The notes: generated by a model not told the origin, from the sequence alone. DNA of 64,000 nucleotides from Doryteuthis pealeii (GCA_023376005.1 CM042141.1:90229671-90293670); one strand, 5' to 3'. Shown: positions 40,031 to 52,228, numbered from the stretch's first letter. Numbers and translations are program-made.

Positions 40031-40490
40031 TCCTTCACTCCTTCCTAAATAGAAGCATTAATATCATCATGGACAGCTCTTAACTATCAAAATCGAATTA
40101 TAACCCTTCACTGCTTCCTCAATAGAAGGATCAATATGATCATGGACAGCTGTTAACTATTAAATGCTAACAAGAATCCTTCACTGCTTCCCGAATAGAA
40201 GAATCAATATCATCATGGACAGCTGCTGTGAAATGCAAATTAGAATCCTTCACTCTTTCCTAAATAGAAGCATCAATATCATCATAGATAGCTGTTAACT
40301 ATTAGATGCTAACAAGAATTCTTCACTCCTTCCTGAATAGACGAATCAATATCATCATGGACAGCTATTAACTATTAAAGGCTACTTAAATCCTTCACTC
40401 TTTCCTAAATAGAAAAATCAATATCATGAGCAGCTGTTGATTTCACTTCTTCCTGAACAGAAGAATCAATATCATCATGGACCACTGTTA
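40031..40490. repeat. Minisatellite, about 73-bp unit, about 7 copies
   Basis: TCCTTCACT recurs at 40031, 40104, 40177, 40246, 40319 and 40391, with a shortened unit at 40442. Each unit then has AATAGAAG, TCAATATCATCATGGACAGC and TGTTAACTATTA. The minus strand of single units reads HDDIDSSIREAVKD, but the unit is not a multiple of 3 and stops occur, so it is not a coding repeat now. Confidence 0.85.
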
Positions 40491-40728
40491 CAACAGCTTC
40501 TTGATTCATCTAGTTTTACATAAAAGTTTGAGAGCTGGTATTTCAGAAAACCTTCAAGCAAAATTTGATAAGAGCACTCACTGTCAATGGCTTGGAGGCA
40601 CTTAAATATAAAATGGATATAGGAGGGTTTTTTAAAGAATCATATAAACCTACATAAACACAGATATACACCAATATACACACTGTATATATTTATGTAT
40701 AGATCAAATTTTCTATCAACCTCTACAT

Positions 40729-41112
40729 CAGTGGTTCTTTCCCAAGGACCATTATAAGATTATTTTGAGGTCTAAGCAAGCTGTTGTAGGTGACTCACCT
40801 ATGACCAGAACAATGGACTTACCCAAATGGTATATTTAGCAGAGCAAAGCTTCTCAAGTGAGAAGTAGCAAGTGCATGTCTTCGTGTACACTGTTACCAA
40901 GGAAACCCTCCTCATTTTGTACATTGATATATTGCTGAATACATCTGTTCTCTCCGTGTTGAGTATTTATTTATTGACCCTTAAAACAGGTCATAACACA
41001 AGCAAAAAATATTAATTATAAAAATACAATAGGATTTTTAAACATCAAACTCCCCCACAGTAAAATAGGGGTCCATAGGTAAAACAAACAAAAAAATGAT
41101 TGAGAACCACTG
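40729..41112. mobile_element. hAT-type non-autonomous transposon (384 bp) with 8-bp target duplication
   Basis: CAGTGGTTCTTTCCCAAGGA at the left and TTGAGAACCACTG at the right form hAT-type inverted ends. CTCTACAT at 40721-40728 is repeated exactly at 41113-41120. Non-coding interior. Its duplicate is at 49770-50153. Confidence 0.9.
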
Positions 41113-41194
41113 CTCTACATGAAAAATAATTTTGTCAGGTTGAAATTCTAATACAGTGGTTCCCCCAGAATACAAATGCCCCATTTTCATATCA

Positions 41195-41300
41195 TGGGAA
41201 ATGGTTAGCAAGTTAGTTTTGCGAATCCGTTACTATGAAAAGCACGTTCAAACCTCACTAGATGCCCCATACTCATGACCTTGTATCAAATCTTACCTGT
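41195..41300 (+). mobile_element. S3 SINE
   Basis: GGGAAATGGTTAGCAAGTTA, AAGCACGTTCAAACCTCACT (box B), GATGCCCCATACTCATGACC. The copy at 50235 has the fuller head ATGGTGAAATGG. Confidence 0.65.
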
Positions 41301-41309
41301 AGGATATAT

Positions 41310-41665
41310 AATTTTTTTTTCTTTTTTGAATAAATTTTTAGAGAAAATGTTGCCCTAAAAAGAGCTGAACATATTTTTGAGAAAGTGAACACAATGTAAC
41401 TTTCCTGTTTGTTTGCGTGCATCTCCTCCGTCTTTTTTGACCCACATCTTCACGTATTGTTCATTAAGTTTCTCATTGGAAATACTTTTGTGAAAGCATC
41501 TCTCATGTGTCAATTGATAGTTTACTTTGTGTTTTCATCTTGTTTTCAGCTGGGGTTTTTTTCTTTTTTTTTTTTAATTATCACCCTGGTGCATTCACAA
41601 TGGCACCCAAGAAGAGCAATGAAGCAAATAAGAGTAAGAGAAAGTCCATGAGAACAATGGCTGGT
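41310..41665 (+). pseudogene. 5' end of a possible pogo/Tigger-like transposase copy
   Basis: An open start ATGGCACCCAAGAAGAGCAA gives MAPKKSNEANKSKRKSMRTM. Pogo/Tigger-type (DDE superfamily, CENP-B-like) transposases often begin with a short Lys/Ser/Arg-rich stretch of this kind before a helix-turn-helix. The reading is cut at 41660 by an S5 element, so no domain can be confirmed. 41390-41590 may be its 5' leader. Duplicate at 50636-50700. Confidence 0.3.
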
Positions 41666-42050
41666 TGGATTTTACGGCATGTCAACCCTTGTTGAGTTAT
41701 TTTATACTGAAGACATTTTGCTTTATTCATTCTTGATGGGTATTAAAAAAATTCTATTTAAACTCAATTTTTGTTTAAACACAATTTTTTTTAAACTTGT
41801 TTTTTTATTTCTATTTGACCCATAGATGGGACCCTAACAGGTACTAGGAGTAATGGCAATGAAGGGGTACTCCACACTCCCCAGAGCTCCAGGATTGGAA
41901 CTTTACCATTAGATGCAGTTTAACGTCATCACCAGGACACTAAGACTCTCAGTCACTGCCTTCTAACACAGATATGATAAAAAGGATTGTGTATTTGTCA
42001 TAAGGGTAACAGGTTTGGGACAATCATATAGGTGCTAGGGATTGGCATGA
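41660..42050 (-). mobile_element. S5 SINE-like element
   Basis: GGTTGGATTTTACGGCATGT, ACCCATAGATGGGACCCTAA, CTTCTAACACAGATATGATA. Truncated at the 5' end. Duplicate at 50702-51090. Confidence 0.8.
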
Positions 42051-42191
42051 CCATGTCATTAAAACTATCAATCATAGATATAGATAGACTATCCATATCT
42101 TTAGACAGATATCTTTCAAGATATAAATCATATATCATATATATATATACATACCAATGCATAAGTCACACACTGGAGTTGCTCATAGCAG

Positions 42192-42445
42192 TTATTATCG
42201 TAGGAAATGGAATCATCAAAAGTTTAAATCCTGGATGAGGCTGTTTGTGTTTCACTTCATGCTAATGCCCTTGGGAAAGGTATGACCCCTCCCCCTAACT
42301 ACTGCTATATAGTAGGGCTGATTGGGTTTTTTTAGTCTTGGTAGGTCAACCAGTCTAGGAAAAGGAAAACAGTGAATTAAAACCAGCTGTACCCCACTTT
42401 AAAAATTGACTTTGTGTTGCATCTAGCTCATAGCAGACAGGTTGG
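42192..42445 (+). mobile_element. S2 SINE
   Basis: AGTTATTATCGTAGGAAATG, TAATGCCCTTGGGAAAGGTA, GGTCAACCAGTCTAGGAAAA, TGACTTTGTGTTGCATCTAG. Duplicate at 51235-51480. Confidence 0.75.
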
Positions 42446-42461
42446 ATAAACACACACATTA

Positions 42462-42597
42462 GCTCCCTACTTTACCTCACAGATCAGATTACCCAAGCTG
42501 TGTTACTCATGCACTGAGTTGGTGAGGGCCAGTATCAAACCTGGAACCTTGTGATTCCTAGCTAGATGTTCTACCAACTGAGCTAAACAGGCCCCCC

Positions 42598-42598
<1 letters not shown>
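42462..42598 (-). mobile_element. S1 SINE 5' part
   Basis: In reverse: AGCTCCCTACTTTACCTCAC, GGTGAGGGCCAGTATCAAAC, TCTACCAACTGAGCTAAACA. Duplicate at 51497-51633. Confidence 0.8.
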
Positions 42599-42641
<43 letters not shown>

Positions 42642-43010
42642 TTTGCTATCTACTTATCCAATGAATAAAACCCTCATTTCATTCCCCACAAACACTTTTT
42701 CTCTTTCCCTGGGATAAAATTATTAAAATCTCCAACATTATTATTATTATTATTATTATTACTATTATTATTTCCATTTTCCCACATCTGGTGCCATGTC
42801 TTGGTATCAAACCTTGAACCTTGTGATTTCCAGCCAGATGCTCTACCGACTGAGCTAGACAGCCCCCCCCCCAATATATACATATACACATTCGCTATCT
42901 ACTCATCCAATAAATAGGACCCTTATTTCATTCCCCCACAAACACTTTTTCTCATTTCCTGGGATAAAAATTCAACCATTATTATTATTATTATTATTAT
43001 TATTACTTCC
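42599..43010. repeat. (TA)n, (ATT)n and two related blocks with an S1 head
   Basis: 42601-42640 (TA)n, 42739-42772 (ATT)n, 42975-43006 (ATT)n. TTTGCTATCTACTTATCCAA at 42642 and TTCGCTATCTACTCATCCAA at 42890 start two parallel blocks, each reaching the (ATT)n and CACATCTGGTGCCATGTCTT. 42800-42870 is an S1 head in reverse between them. Duplicate at 51634-52050. Confidence 0.8.
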
Positions 43011-43644
43011 ATTTGCCCACATCTGGTGCCATGTCTTGGTTGGCTTTAGGCAAAAAAGAAAGAAAGAATGACAGGAAGTAGTCCAGTTTCTATTACAGTC
43101 AAGGGACTATTTAAGAAAGATGCCCATAAACCTATAATGAATGACACTACCACCGATCTAAAAAGGATTCAAGTACAATAAGTAAGAGTAAATTACTTGG
43201 AAATTATTCAAATATAAACCAACCAGCCAAGAAAGAAAAGCTTATGAAAGACTTCACTGCCAATCCTAAAATGTTTCACAAACAGAATTGCCTGAGTTAG
43301 CATTTTTATTTCAGGAAAATTAATCAAATAAATAAATAAATAAAATGATTCAAAAGCAAGCAAGATCCATCTGCTTATAATCTACACCAAAACTACAAAA
43401 TGTTTTTTTAAAACAAGAAAAGAAAAAAAAAGAAGAAGAAAAGAACTCGAGCTATAAGAACATTTTAGATTTGTAATGGCTGACAGAAAAGATTTTGCAG
43501 AAAGGAAATGAATCACTTCTTGGAGATCATTGGGGAAAAAAAACAAATTGTGAGGATCTAAGAGATGAACCACTACCTGATACACCATTCTACGAGGGAT
43601 ACAGTCAAGATATTCTAAACCTCACCAACAGGACATGATATAAG

Positions 43645-43960
43645 CGGTGAAGCTGATAGCTTTTTGATTTAGTGCGTCCTGGGACACACATATTTTCTTT
43701 GAATGAGTCCCCAGGAAATTTGATGGCTCCAAACTAAAGTTTCTTAATAAATTGTAGAGTTTTTATCTATGAACAACTAAAGCTATTTAACTCCTACCTT
43801 GTACCACATACCATGTAATTTGTTTCCAAGAAAATATTGAAATGTTCAGTTAGCTTGAAATGGCTGGGAAGAAAAAAGAAAAACACTGGGATGCATGGAA
43901 TCGATTTTACTGCACCCTTTTAGCTTTTTTTGCCTCAGGGACGCAGCATCTGTGTATAAT
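43645..43960 (-). mobile_element. D-family MITE
   Basis: GAAGCTGATAGCTTTTTGAT, GTGCGTCCTGGGACACACAT, CACTGGGATGCATGGAATCG, GGGACGCAGCATCTGTG. Further copies, by duplication, at 48175 and 52680. Confidence 0.8.
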
Positions 43961-44033
43961 ATAGAAAAAAGAGTGAATTAAGGGTGTATGTAGAAAGATT
44001 ATTTATAAAATGTATATGAAGTTTTTAAGAGGG

Positions 44034-44160
44034 TTTGGTTTGGTTTCTTTGTGTAATACCATATCAACATTTGTGGGTTATTTAATGTCAAAGGCATCCT
44101 TGTAGAAGAACAGTAGTGATACTATTTCATTTAACCTATAGCTGAGAGATATGGGGGTTC
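44034..44160 (-). mobile_element. S4 SINE 3' fragment
   Basis: TTTGGTTTCTTTGTGTAATA, GGCATCCTTGTAGAAGAACA, AACCTATAGCTGAGAGATAT. Followed by a short S5 scrap (GTGGCGTACCCCTTCATTGG). Repeats at 48555 and 53070. Confidence 0.7.
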
Positions 44161-44342
44161 AAGAGCTCTAGAGAGTGTGGCGTACCCCTTCATTGGGTAT
44201 TCAATTTTTTTTAAAGGGAAAGGGCCCTTGTATTTCATATCCCCCCCCCCATATTTCATTTTTGTAATAAAAGATCGTTTTATTTCTCAATCCCTCATTT
44301 TCGTATGATCTCCCAACATATATATGATTCCACTGCTTGTAA

Positions 44343-44344
44343 TA

Positions 44345-44414
<70 letters not shown>

Positions 44415-44424
44415 ATATATATAA
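44343..44424. repeat. (CT)n-(TA)n compound microsatellite
   Basis: (CT)n then (TA)n, broken at 44393-44396. Length differs in the copies at 48868 and 53382. Confidence 0.95.
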
Positions 44425-44991
44425 CACTAGTAAAAGCATTTTTAATCAGTAAAAAAAAAAAACAGTGCTCAATGTACAAAAATGCAGAGCAACATCACAA
44501 TATTTTCTTACTATGAAATAGAATAAAATCAATTTAAAAATTCACATTTGAGTTTGTAGCCAATCCTCAGGTGAGCCAGTATCGACATTTCTCTATACTG
44601 CCTCACCTGAGAATCAGCAATGCGAAATTCAAGAGTCGGAAGTTTTATCCTGTTTTTATTCTATCTTATAGATGAAAATATCATAATATAATATTATATA
44701 TCTCATACACATATATATACACATTGACACACACCTAACATATGATCTTAAATGACTTGATGACAAAAAAAATTATAAAAATGTAATTATTCTGATATTC
44801 CCTCTTCATATACAAAATGCAATAAGGCAGTGAGGTCTCAAAAATGGGCTCATAAGTTAATAATTTGGAAGAAAGGAAGAGGGTTCTGGTCCAGAAAAAT
44901 ATGAAATCAGGGCCAGATTTATATGGGGAAAAAGGGTACAATTGCCCCACACACACCAGAGGGGCACCCAGACTTCCTTTATAAAACCTAT

Positions 44992-45300
44992 CATCATCAT
45001 CATCATCATGCTGCGCTATTAGCACATCCGTGATAATCTTTCTCCAACCGTCTCTATAACTCATTGTTCTCGGGAGGTCTTCTGTGCAGCATCCAGTATC
45101 CATGCAGAGCTGGTCAATGTACGTCTTTGCTGGACAGCCTACACTGGCGTGCCCATGTGCTGGCTTCCACAGGAGGATGTCACTTATGAGTTCATCCTTG
45201 CTTCTCCAGCAGTGTCCTGCATGTCTTGTTTGTCTTACTCGGATGGTTTGGGTGATATGGGGCAGGTGACTGTACAGCTGTTTTCTCGTGGAGTGATAAA
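44992..45300 (-). pseudogene. C-terminal end of LINE ORF with (ATC)n tail
   Basis: The minus-strand reading contains VRQTRHAGHCWRSKDEL, WKPAHGHASVGCPAKTYIDQ and CCTEDLPRTMSYRDGWR. It then reaches a (GAT)n run (44995-45011) that decodes as poly-D. This zinc-binding-like C-terminal tail ending in a GAT repeat is typical of the non-LTR element whose RT lies at 30153. The 200-codon open frame 44735-45337 is only partly element; the Met start and sequence after poly-D are not. Confidence 0.8.
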
Positions 45301-46020
45301 ATTTTATTATTGAAAAAATAATGTTGATTTGCTGCAAGTTGGAAAAAATTATATCATTTTTATCGTATCCTACAAACTGAAAAATATATTTGAGAAAAAT
45401 AAAATCAAGCTTTTTCTGCGGAACTTAACTTATAAGTTTTTTTCTTTTTTACTTTACTTCAATTTTTTTTATTTTTTTTATTTCTCATGTACCTAATTTA
45501 ATTTCTGTCTTGGGGGCAATTTGAGGGGACCCCTAACCAAAAGTGCCCTAGGACCCCCAAGGTCTAAATCCGGCTCAGTGTGAAACAGTGTGGAAAACAT
45601 ACTAAGAATTTTTTTAAGTAATATGGTGCCTTTAAGTTTAACAGTTTTGTAATTAATTTAATACATATGTCACTGTAATTAACTTTTTCCTCTCTTTGCA
45701 GATCTTAGTTAGCCAGAACTTGAATATCTGGGATCATTTTTTTTATTCTCAACTAATTAGACATGTCTAATTTAGTTTACATTTATAAATGCTAAAATAA
45801 TTCTGTAAATTAAAAATCAGCATCAACTTGATTATATTTTGATGATTAAGATTAAAATTTTAAAAATAAAAAAAATGACCTTCACTCTTGATGAAAAAAA
45901 AAAAAGGTAGGGTAGAGAATTTCAGAAGTGTAAACAAATTCATGCATAATGCCAAGTTTTAAAAAAGATTTTATCACACATTTTGAACAAATAGAACTTG
46001 GTTTTCAACATGGAAGGAGA
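45301..46020. other. Segment C, first part: no gene
   Basis: T-rich and A-rich sequence. CAAGGTCTAAATCCGGCTCA at 45559 and GATTTATATGGGG near 44917 are common short repeats. Nothing coding. Confidence 0.5.
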
Positions 46021-46022
46021 AG

Positions 46023-46065
<43 letters not shown>

Positions 46066-46215
46066 GGGAGAAATATGAGGAGATTATCCGATAGTATGTG
46101 GAGAAAGGAAGACAAACACGGGATGTTGTAGAAAAAAGGATGTTTATTGTAGGTAGTGATGTCGACGATGCAACGTTTCGGTCTGTTAGACCTTCTTCAG
46201 GACTTTAGGAATAGA
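46021..46215 (+). mobile_element. (TA)n plus 'CGTTTCGGTC' repeat block
   Basis: (TA)n 46025-46064, GGGAGAAATATGAGGAGATT, GACAAACACGGGATGTTGTA, GATGCAACGTTTCGGTCTGT, TAGACCTTCTTCAGGAC. Duplicate at 55058-55235. Related copy at 14655. Confidence 0.7.
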
Positions 46216-46686
46216 GTTCTTGCTTCAGTGGTGATCATTTTCCTTCTAATGAATTGAGGAGGTCGTGAATAAGGGCCGGGGGGGGGCAGGTTGATGGTAT
46301 CAGAAGAGGTTGGAGGTGGAACTCTCCCTCTCTCTAATAGGGAGTGTATCATGGTGGAATCCAATAGTGCCACAGGTGTTAGAGTCCACTATTATGTACA
46401 CACACAAGGGGATGTGTTTTACCATTTCAATGGTCTTATTATTATTAAAGAATATATATTTTACAGATACACCCCCCCCCACACACACACATATATATAT
46501 ATATACATTTGTGAATAAAAAGGCCTTAAAATACCATGGGTATCGTGATTATGGACCATTTCCACTCGTGGGTATCTGGGGCCCATCGAGCTTCATCAGA
46601 CCACATTTTTATTTATTCAGGCAGGCAAATGGACAAATTCAGTTTACATTTATACATTTTCCCGCCTCCTGGGGCGATATTTGTGT

Positions 46687-46743
<57 letters not shown>

Positions 46744-47049
46744 GGGGGGGTATCTGTAAAAATATATATGTAGAAATGTAAATAAGAAAAATATTTATTC
46801 CATAATCTATTACTAGAGTTATTACTTCCCATTTATCAATAAATTCATCATTTGGAATATTTTGTTTTTTATTCTGATTTATATTTCTAAATACCACTGG
46901 AGTCTTTCCTATATTTTTAGAGACAGAGAGAGATAATATAGTTTACTATATTTATAAGTAAAGAGTGCTCAAACACTTGCTTTGAAAATCACATAGGCGA
47001 GAAAACTGTTAGTTACAAGTGCTATTGACTTCATGTCTTTGCAACCCTA

Positions 47050-47085
<36 letters not shown>
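46216..47085. repeat. Microsatellite-rich stretch; half MITE
   Basis: Includes a poly-G run at 46279-46286, (CA)n-(TA)n 46476-46505, (TA)n 46694-46741 followed by a G run, and (TA)n 47055-47083. GAAAATCACATAGGCGAGAA...TGCAACCCTAAC at 46983-47050 is a half copy of the 15139 MITE. Long open frames here are repeat artefacts. Duplicate at 55236-56100. Confidence 0.8.
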
Positions 47086-47095
<10 letters not shown>

Positions 47096-47359
47096 GGGGG
47101 GTGAAATTGGTTCCTTATAATTAATTACCATAAATGTTCATTGCTTAAGTTACATGAGACTGCATTTAATTACACAGAGAGGAAGTGAAAGTTCACAAGT
47201 CATGTAAAACTCCAATTTTTTTCTTATATATGTGTCATATACTTAAATACAATACCATCCTTATTTTTACTAAATATTTATTAATTATATCATAGATTGT
47301 ATTAATCATATAATTTATATATTACTAAAATTCTCATTATATATAATATATGCAATATT
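47086..47359. other. No recognisable feature
   Basis: AT-rich; duplicated at 56105-56383. Confidence 0.5.
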
Positions 47360-47545
47360 GGGCTGGTTAACTCAGTCAGTTGAGCATTCACCTAGGAATT
47401 GCAAGGTTCCAGGTTCAATACCAGTCTTCACCAACTCAGCAAATGAGTAGCACAGCTTGGGTAATCTGATTTGTGTAGTAAAACAATTGGGAGCTGACAG
47501 TAGATGTGGTGCTCCATCTCAGCAAAACAATCTTCCTGGTCCTTG
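47360..47545 (+). mobile_element. S1 SINE 5' part
   Basis: GGGCTGGTTAACTCAGTCAG, AGGTTCAATACCAGTCTTC, GGGAGCTGACAGTAGATGTG. Duplicate at 56384-56570. Confidence 0.8.
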
Positions 47546-47559
47546 TCTACTGAAGAAGC

Positions 47560-47716
47560 AAGAACAACTTGCACATGGACACATGAGTGTGGGTTGACCA
47601 GCAAAAACCTATATCAATCAGTTCTGCATGGATACTGGATGCTGTGCAGAGGACTTCCCAGGAGTGATGGCCAATAGTGACAGATGGCATTGGAGAGTCA
47701 TAGAGATCTGTGATGA
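47560..47716 (+). pseudogene. LINE ORF C-terminal fragment, cut at duplication junction
   Basis: Plus-strand reading with INQFCMDTGCCAEDFPGV and DRWHWRVIEICDEV, the same tail block as 44992 but in the other orientation. It is cut at the C/B' junction. The C' copy (56585-56760) continues into ATGGCTTGATGGTGATGATA, the expected LINE end. Confidence 0.7.
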
Positions 47717-47719
47717 GGT

Positions 47720-48870
47720 CTATTTACTTGGAAATTATTCAAATAAAACGCAACCAGCCAAGAAAGAAAAGCTTATGAAAGACTTCACTGCCAACCTAAA
47801 ATGTTTCACAAACAGAATTGCCTGAGTTAGCATTTTATTTTTAGGAAAATTAATCAAATAAATAAATAATAAATAAAATGATTCAAAGCAAGCAAGATCC
47901 ATCTGCTTTATATCTACACCAAAACTACAAAATGTTTTTTTTAAAACAAGAAAAGAAAAAAAAGAAGAAGAAAAGACTCGAGCTATAAGAACATTTTAGA
48001 TTTGTAATGGCTGACAGAAAAGATTTTGCAGAAAGGAAAGATCACTTCTTGGAGATCATTGGGGAAAAAAACAAATTGTGAGGATCTAAGAGATGAACCA
48101 CTACCTGATACACCATTCTACGAGGGATACAGTCAAGATATTCTAAACCTCACCAACAGGACATGATATAAGCGGTGAAGCTGATAGCTTTTGATTTAGT
48201 GCGTCCTGGGACACACATATTTTCTTTGAATGAGTCCCCAGGAAATTTGATGGCTCCAAACTAAGTTTCTTAATAAATTGTAGAGTTTTTATCTATGAAC
48301 ACTAAAGCTATTTAACTCCTACCTTGTACCACATACCATGTAATTTGTTTCCAAGAAAATATTGAAAGTTTCAGTTAGCTTGAAATGGCTGGGAAGAAAA
48401 AAGAAAAACACTGGGATGCATGGAATCGATTTTACTGCACCTTTTAGCTTTTTTTGCCTCAGGGACGCAGCATCTGTGTATAATATAGAAAAAAGAGTGA
48501 ATTAAGGGTGTATGTAGAAGATTATTTATAAAAGTGTATATGAAGTTTTTAAGAGGGTTTGGTTTGGTTTCTTTGTATAATACCATATCAACATTTGTGG
48601 GTTATTTAATGTCAAAGGCATCCTTGTAGAAGAACAGTAGTGATACTATTTCATTTAACCTATAGCTGAGAGATATGGGGGTTCAAGAGCTCTAGAGAGT
48701 GTGGCGTACCCCTTCATTGGGTATTCAATTTTTTTTAAAGGGAAAGGGCCCTTGTATTTCATATCCCCCCATATTTCATTTTTGTAATAAAAGATCGTTT
48801 TATTTCTCAATCCCTCATTTTCGTATGATCTCCCAACATATATATGATTCCACTGCTTGTAATACTCTCT

Positions 48871-48944
<74 letters not shown>

Positions 48945-49733
48945 TAACACTAGTAAAAGCATTTTTAATCAGTAAAAAAAAAAACAGTGCTCAATGTACA
49001 AAAATGCAGAGCAACATCACATATTTTCTTACTATGAAATAGAATAAAATCAATTTAAAAATTCACATTTGAGTTTGTAGCCAATCCTCAGGTGAGCCAG
49101 TATCGACATTTCTCTATACTGCCTCACCTGAGAATCAGCAATGCGAAATTCAAGAGTCGGAAGTTTTATCCTGTTTTTATTCTATCTTATAGATGAAAAT
49201 ATCATAATATATATTATATATCTCATACACATATATACACATTGACACACAACCTAACATATGATCTTAAATGACTTGATGACAAAAAAAATTATAAAAA
49301 TGTAATTATTCTGATATTCCTCTTCATATACAAAATGCAATAAGGCAGTGAGGTCTCAAAATGGGCTCATAATAATATTTGGAAGAAAGGAAGAGGGTTC
49401 TGGTCCAGAAAAATATGAAATCAGGGCCAGATTTATATGGGGAAAAAGGGTACAATTGCCCACACACACCAGAGGGGGCACCCAGACTTCCTTTATAAAA
49501 CCTATCATCATCATCATCATCATGCTGCGCTATTAGCACATCCGTGATAATCTTTCTCCACGTCTCTTATAACTCATTGTTCTCGGAGGTCTTCTGTGCA
49601 GCATCCAGTATCCATGCAGAGCTGGTCAATGTACGTCTTTGCTGGACAGCCTACACTGGCGTGCCCATGTGCTGGCTTCCACAGGAGGATGTCACTTATG
49701 AGTTCATCCTTGCTTCTCCAGCAGTGTCCTGGA
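47720..49733. repeat. Segment B' (third-orderly copy of B)
   Basis: Repeats B with the D MITE (48175-48475), the S4 fragment (48555-48680), the compound microsatellite (48868-48943) and a truncated LINE tail (49500-49733). Differences from B are nearly all single-base deletions, such as GAAAAGACTCGAG for GAAAAGAACTCGAG. Confidence 0.9.
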
Positions 49734-49737
49734 AAAC

Positions 49738-51638
49738 TGTATAGATCAATTTTCTATCAACCTCTACATCAGTGGTTCTTTCCCAAGGACCATTATAAGA
49801 TTATTTTGAGGTCTAAGCAAGCTGTTGTAGGTGACTCACCTATGACCAGAACAATGGACTTACCCAAATGGTATATTTAGCAGAGCAAAGCTGCTCAAGT
49901 GAGAAGTAGCAAGTGCATGTCTTCGTGTACACTGTTACCAAGGAAACCCTCCTCATTTTGTACATTGATATATTGCTGAATACATCTGTTCTCTCCGTGT
50001 TGAGTATTTATTTATTGACCCTTAAAACAGGTCATAACACAAGCAAAAAATATTAATTATAAAAATACAATAGGATTTTTAAACATCAAACTCCCCCACA
50101 GTAAAATAGGGGTCCATAGGTAAAACAAACAAAAAAATGATTGAGAACCACTGCTCTACATGAAAAATAATTTTGTCAGGTTGAAATTCTAATACAGTGG
50201 TTCCCCCAGAATACAAATGCCCCATTTTCATATCATGGTGAAATGGTTAGCAAGTTAGTTTTGCGAATCCGTTACTATGAAAAGCACGTTCAAACCTCAC
50301 TAGATGCCCCATACTCATGACCTTGTATCAAATCTTACCTGTAGGATATATAATTTTTTTTCTTTTTTGAATAAATTTTTAGAGAAAATGTTGCCTAAAA
50401 AGAGCTGAACATATTTTTGAGAAAGTGAACACAATGTAACTTTCCTGTTTTGTTTTGGTGCATCTCCTCCGTCTTTTTGACCCACATCTTCACGTATTGT
50501 TCATTAAGTTTTCTCATTGGAAATACTTTTGTGAAAGCATCTCTCATGTGTCAATTGATAGTTTACTTTGGTTTTCATCTTGTTTTCAGCTGGGGTTTTT
50601 TTCTTTTTTTTTTTAATTATCACCCTGGTGCATTCACAATGGCACCCAAGAAGAGCAATGAAGCAAATAAGAGTAAGAGAAAGTCCATGAGAACAATGGC
50701 TGGTTGGATTTTACGGCATGTCAACCCTTGTTGAGTTATTTTATACTGAAGACATTTTGCTTTATTCATTCTTGATGGGTATTAAAAAAAATTCTATTTA
50801 AACTCAATTTTTGTTTAAACACAATTTTTTTAAACTTGTTTTTTTATTTCTATTTGACCCATAGATGGGACCCTAACAGGTACTAGGAGTAATGGCAATG
50901 AAGGGGTACTCCACACTCCCAGAGCTCCAGGATTGGAACTTTACCATTAGATGCAGTTTAACGTCATCACCAGGACACTAAGACTCTCAGTCACTGCCTT
51001 CTAACACAGATATGATAAAAAGGATTGTGTATTTGTCATAAGGGTAACAGGTTTGGGACAATCATATAGGTGCTAGGATTGGCATGACCATGTCATTAAA
51101 ACTATCAATCATAGATATAGATAGACTATCCATATCTTTAGACAGATATCTTTCAAGATATAAATCATATATCATATATATATATACATACCAATGCATA
51201 AGTCACACACTGGAGTTGCTCATAGCGTTATTATCGTAGGAAATGGAATCATCAAAAGTTTAAATCCTGGATGAGGCTGTTTGTGTTTCACTTCATGCTA
51301 ATGCCCTTGGGAAAGGTATGACCCCTCCCCCTAACTACTGCTATATAGTAGGGCTGATTGGGTTTTTTTAGTCTTGGTAGGTCAACCAGTCTAGGAAAAG
51401 GAAAACAGTGAATTAAAACCAGCTGTACCCCACTTTAAAAAATTGACTTTGTGTTGCATCTAGCTCATAGCAGACAGGTTGGATAAACACACACATTAGC
51501 TCCCTACTTTACCTCACAGATCAGATTACCCAAGCTGTGTTACTCATGCACTGAGTTGGTGAGGGCCAGTATCAAACCTGGAACCTTGTGATTCCTAGCT
51601 AGATGTTCTACCAACTGAGCTAAACAGGCCCCCCTAAA

Positions 51639-51678
<40 letters not shown>

Positions 51679-52228
51679 TTTGCTATCTACTTATCCAATG
51701 AATAAAACCCTCATTTCATTCCCCACAAACACTTTTTCTCTTTCCCTGGGATAAAATTATTAAAATCTCCAACATTATTATTATTATTATTATTATTACT
51801 ATTATTATTTCCATTTTCCCACATCTGGTGCCATGTCTTGGTATCAAACCTTGAACCTTGTGATTTCCAGCCAGATGCTCTACCGACTGAGCTAGACAGC
51901 CCCCCCCCCAATATATACATATACACATTCGCTATCTACTCATCCAATAAATAGGACCCTTATTTCATTCCCCCACAAACACTTTTCTCATTTCCTGGGA
52001 TAAAAATTCAACCATTATTATTATTATTATTATTATTATTACTTCCATTTGCCCACATCTGGTGCCATGTCTTGGTTGGCTTTAGGCAAAAAGAAAAGAA
52101 AGAATGACAGGAAGTAGTCCAGTTTCTATTACAGTCAAGGGACTATTTAAGAAAGATGCCCATAAACCTATAATGAATGACACTACCACCGATCTAAAAA
52201 GGATTCAAGTACAATAAGTAAGAGTAAA
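49738..52228. repeat. Segment A' (second copy of A)
   Basis: Carries the same hAT element (49770-50153), S3 (50235), transposase-like start (50636), S5 (50702-51090), S2 (51235-51480), S1 heads and (ATT)n blocks. Indel differences from A dominate (TGCTAGGATTGG for TGCTAGGGATTGG). Confidence 0.9.

Noticed and set aside
40031..40490. CRISPR-like array
   Set aside because: Units are contiguous 73-bp diverged tandem copies without unique spacers, in animal DNA.
44567..44611. 17-bp inverted repeat CTCAGGTGAG...CTCACCTGAG as a regulatory hairpin
   Set aside because: Present in all three B copies by duplication only; no sign of function beyond being part of a repeat.
44735..45337. A 200-codon gene
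   Set aside because: Only the middle part is a LINE C-terminus. The start lies outside the homologous block and the end runs through poly-D from (ATC)n into unrelated sequence.
46310..46781. Long overlapping open frames (up to 149 codons)
   Set aside because: They read through (TA)n and (CA)n microsatellites (poly-IY, poly-HT) and change between the C and C' copies. Not genes.
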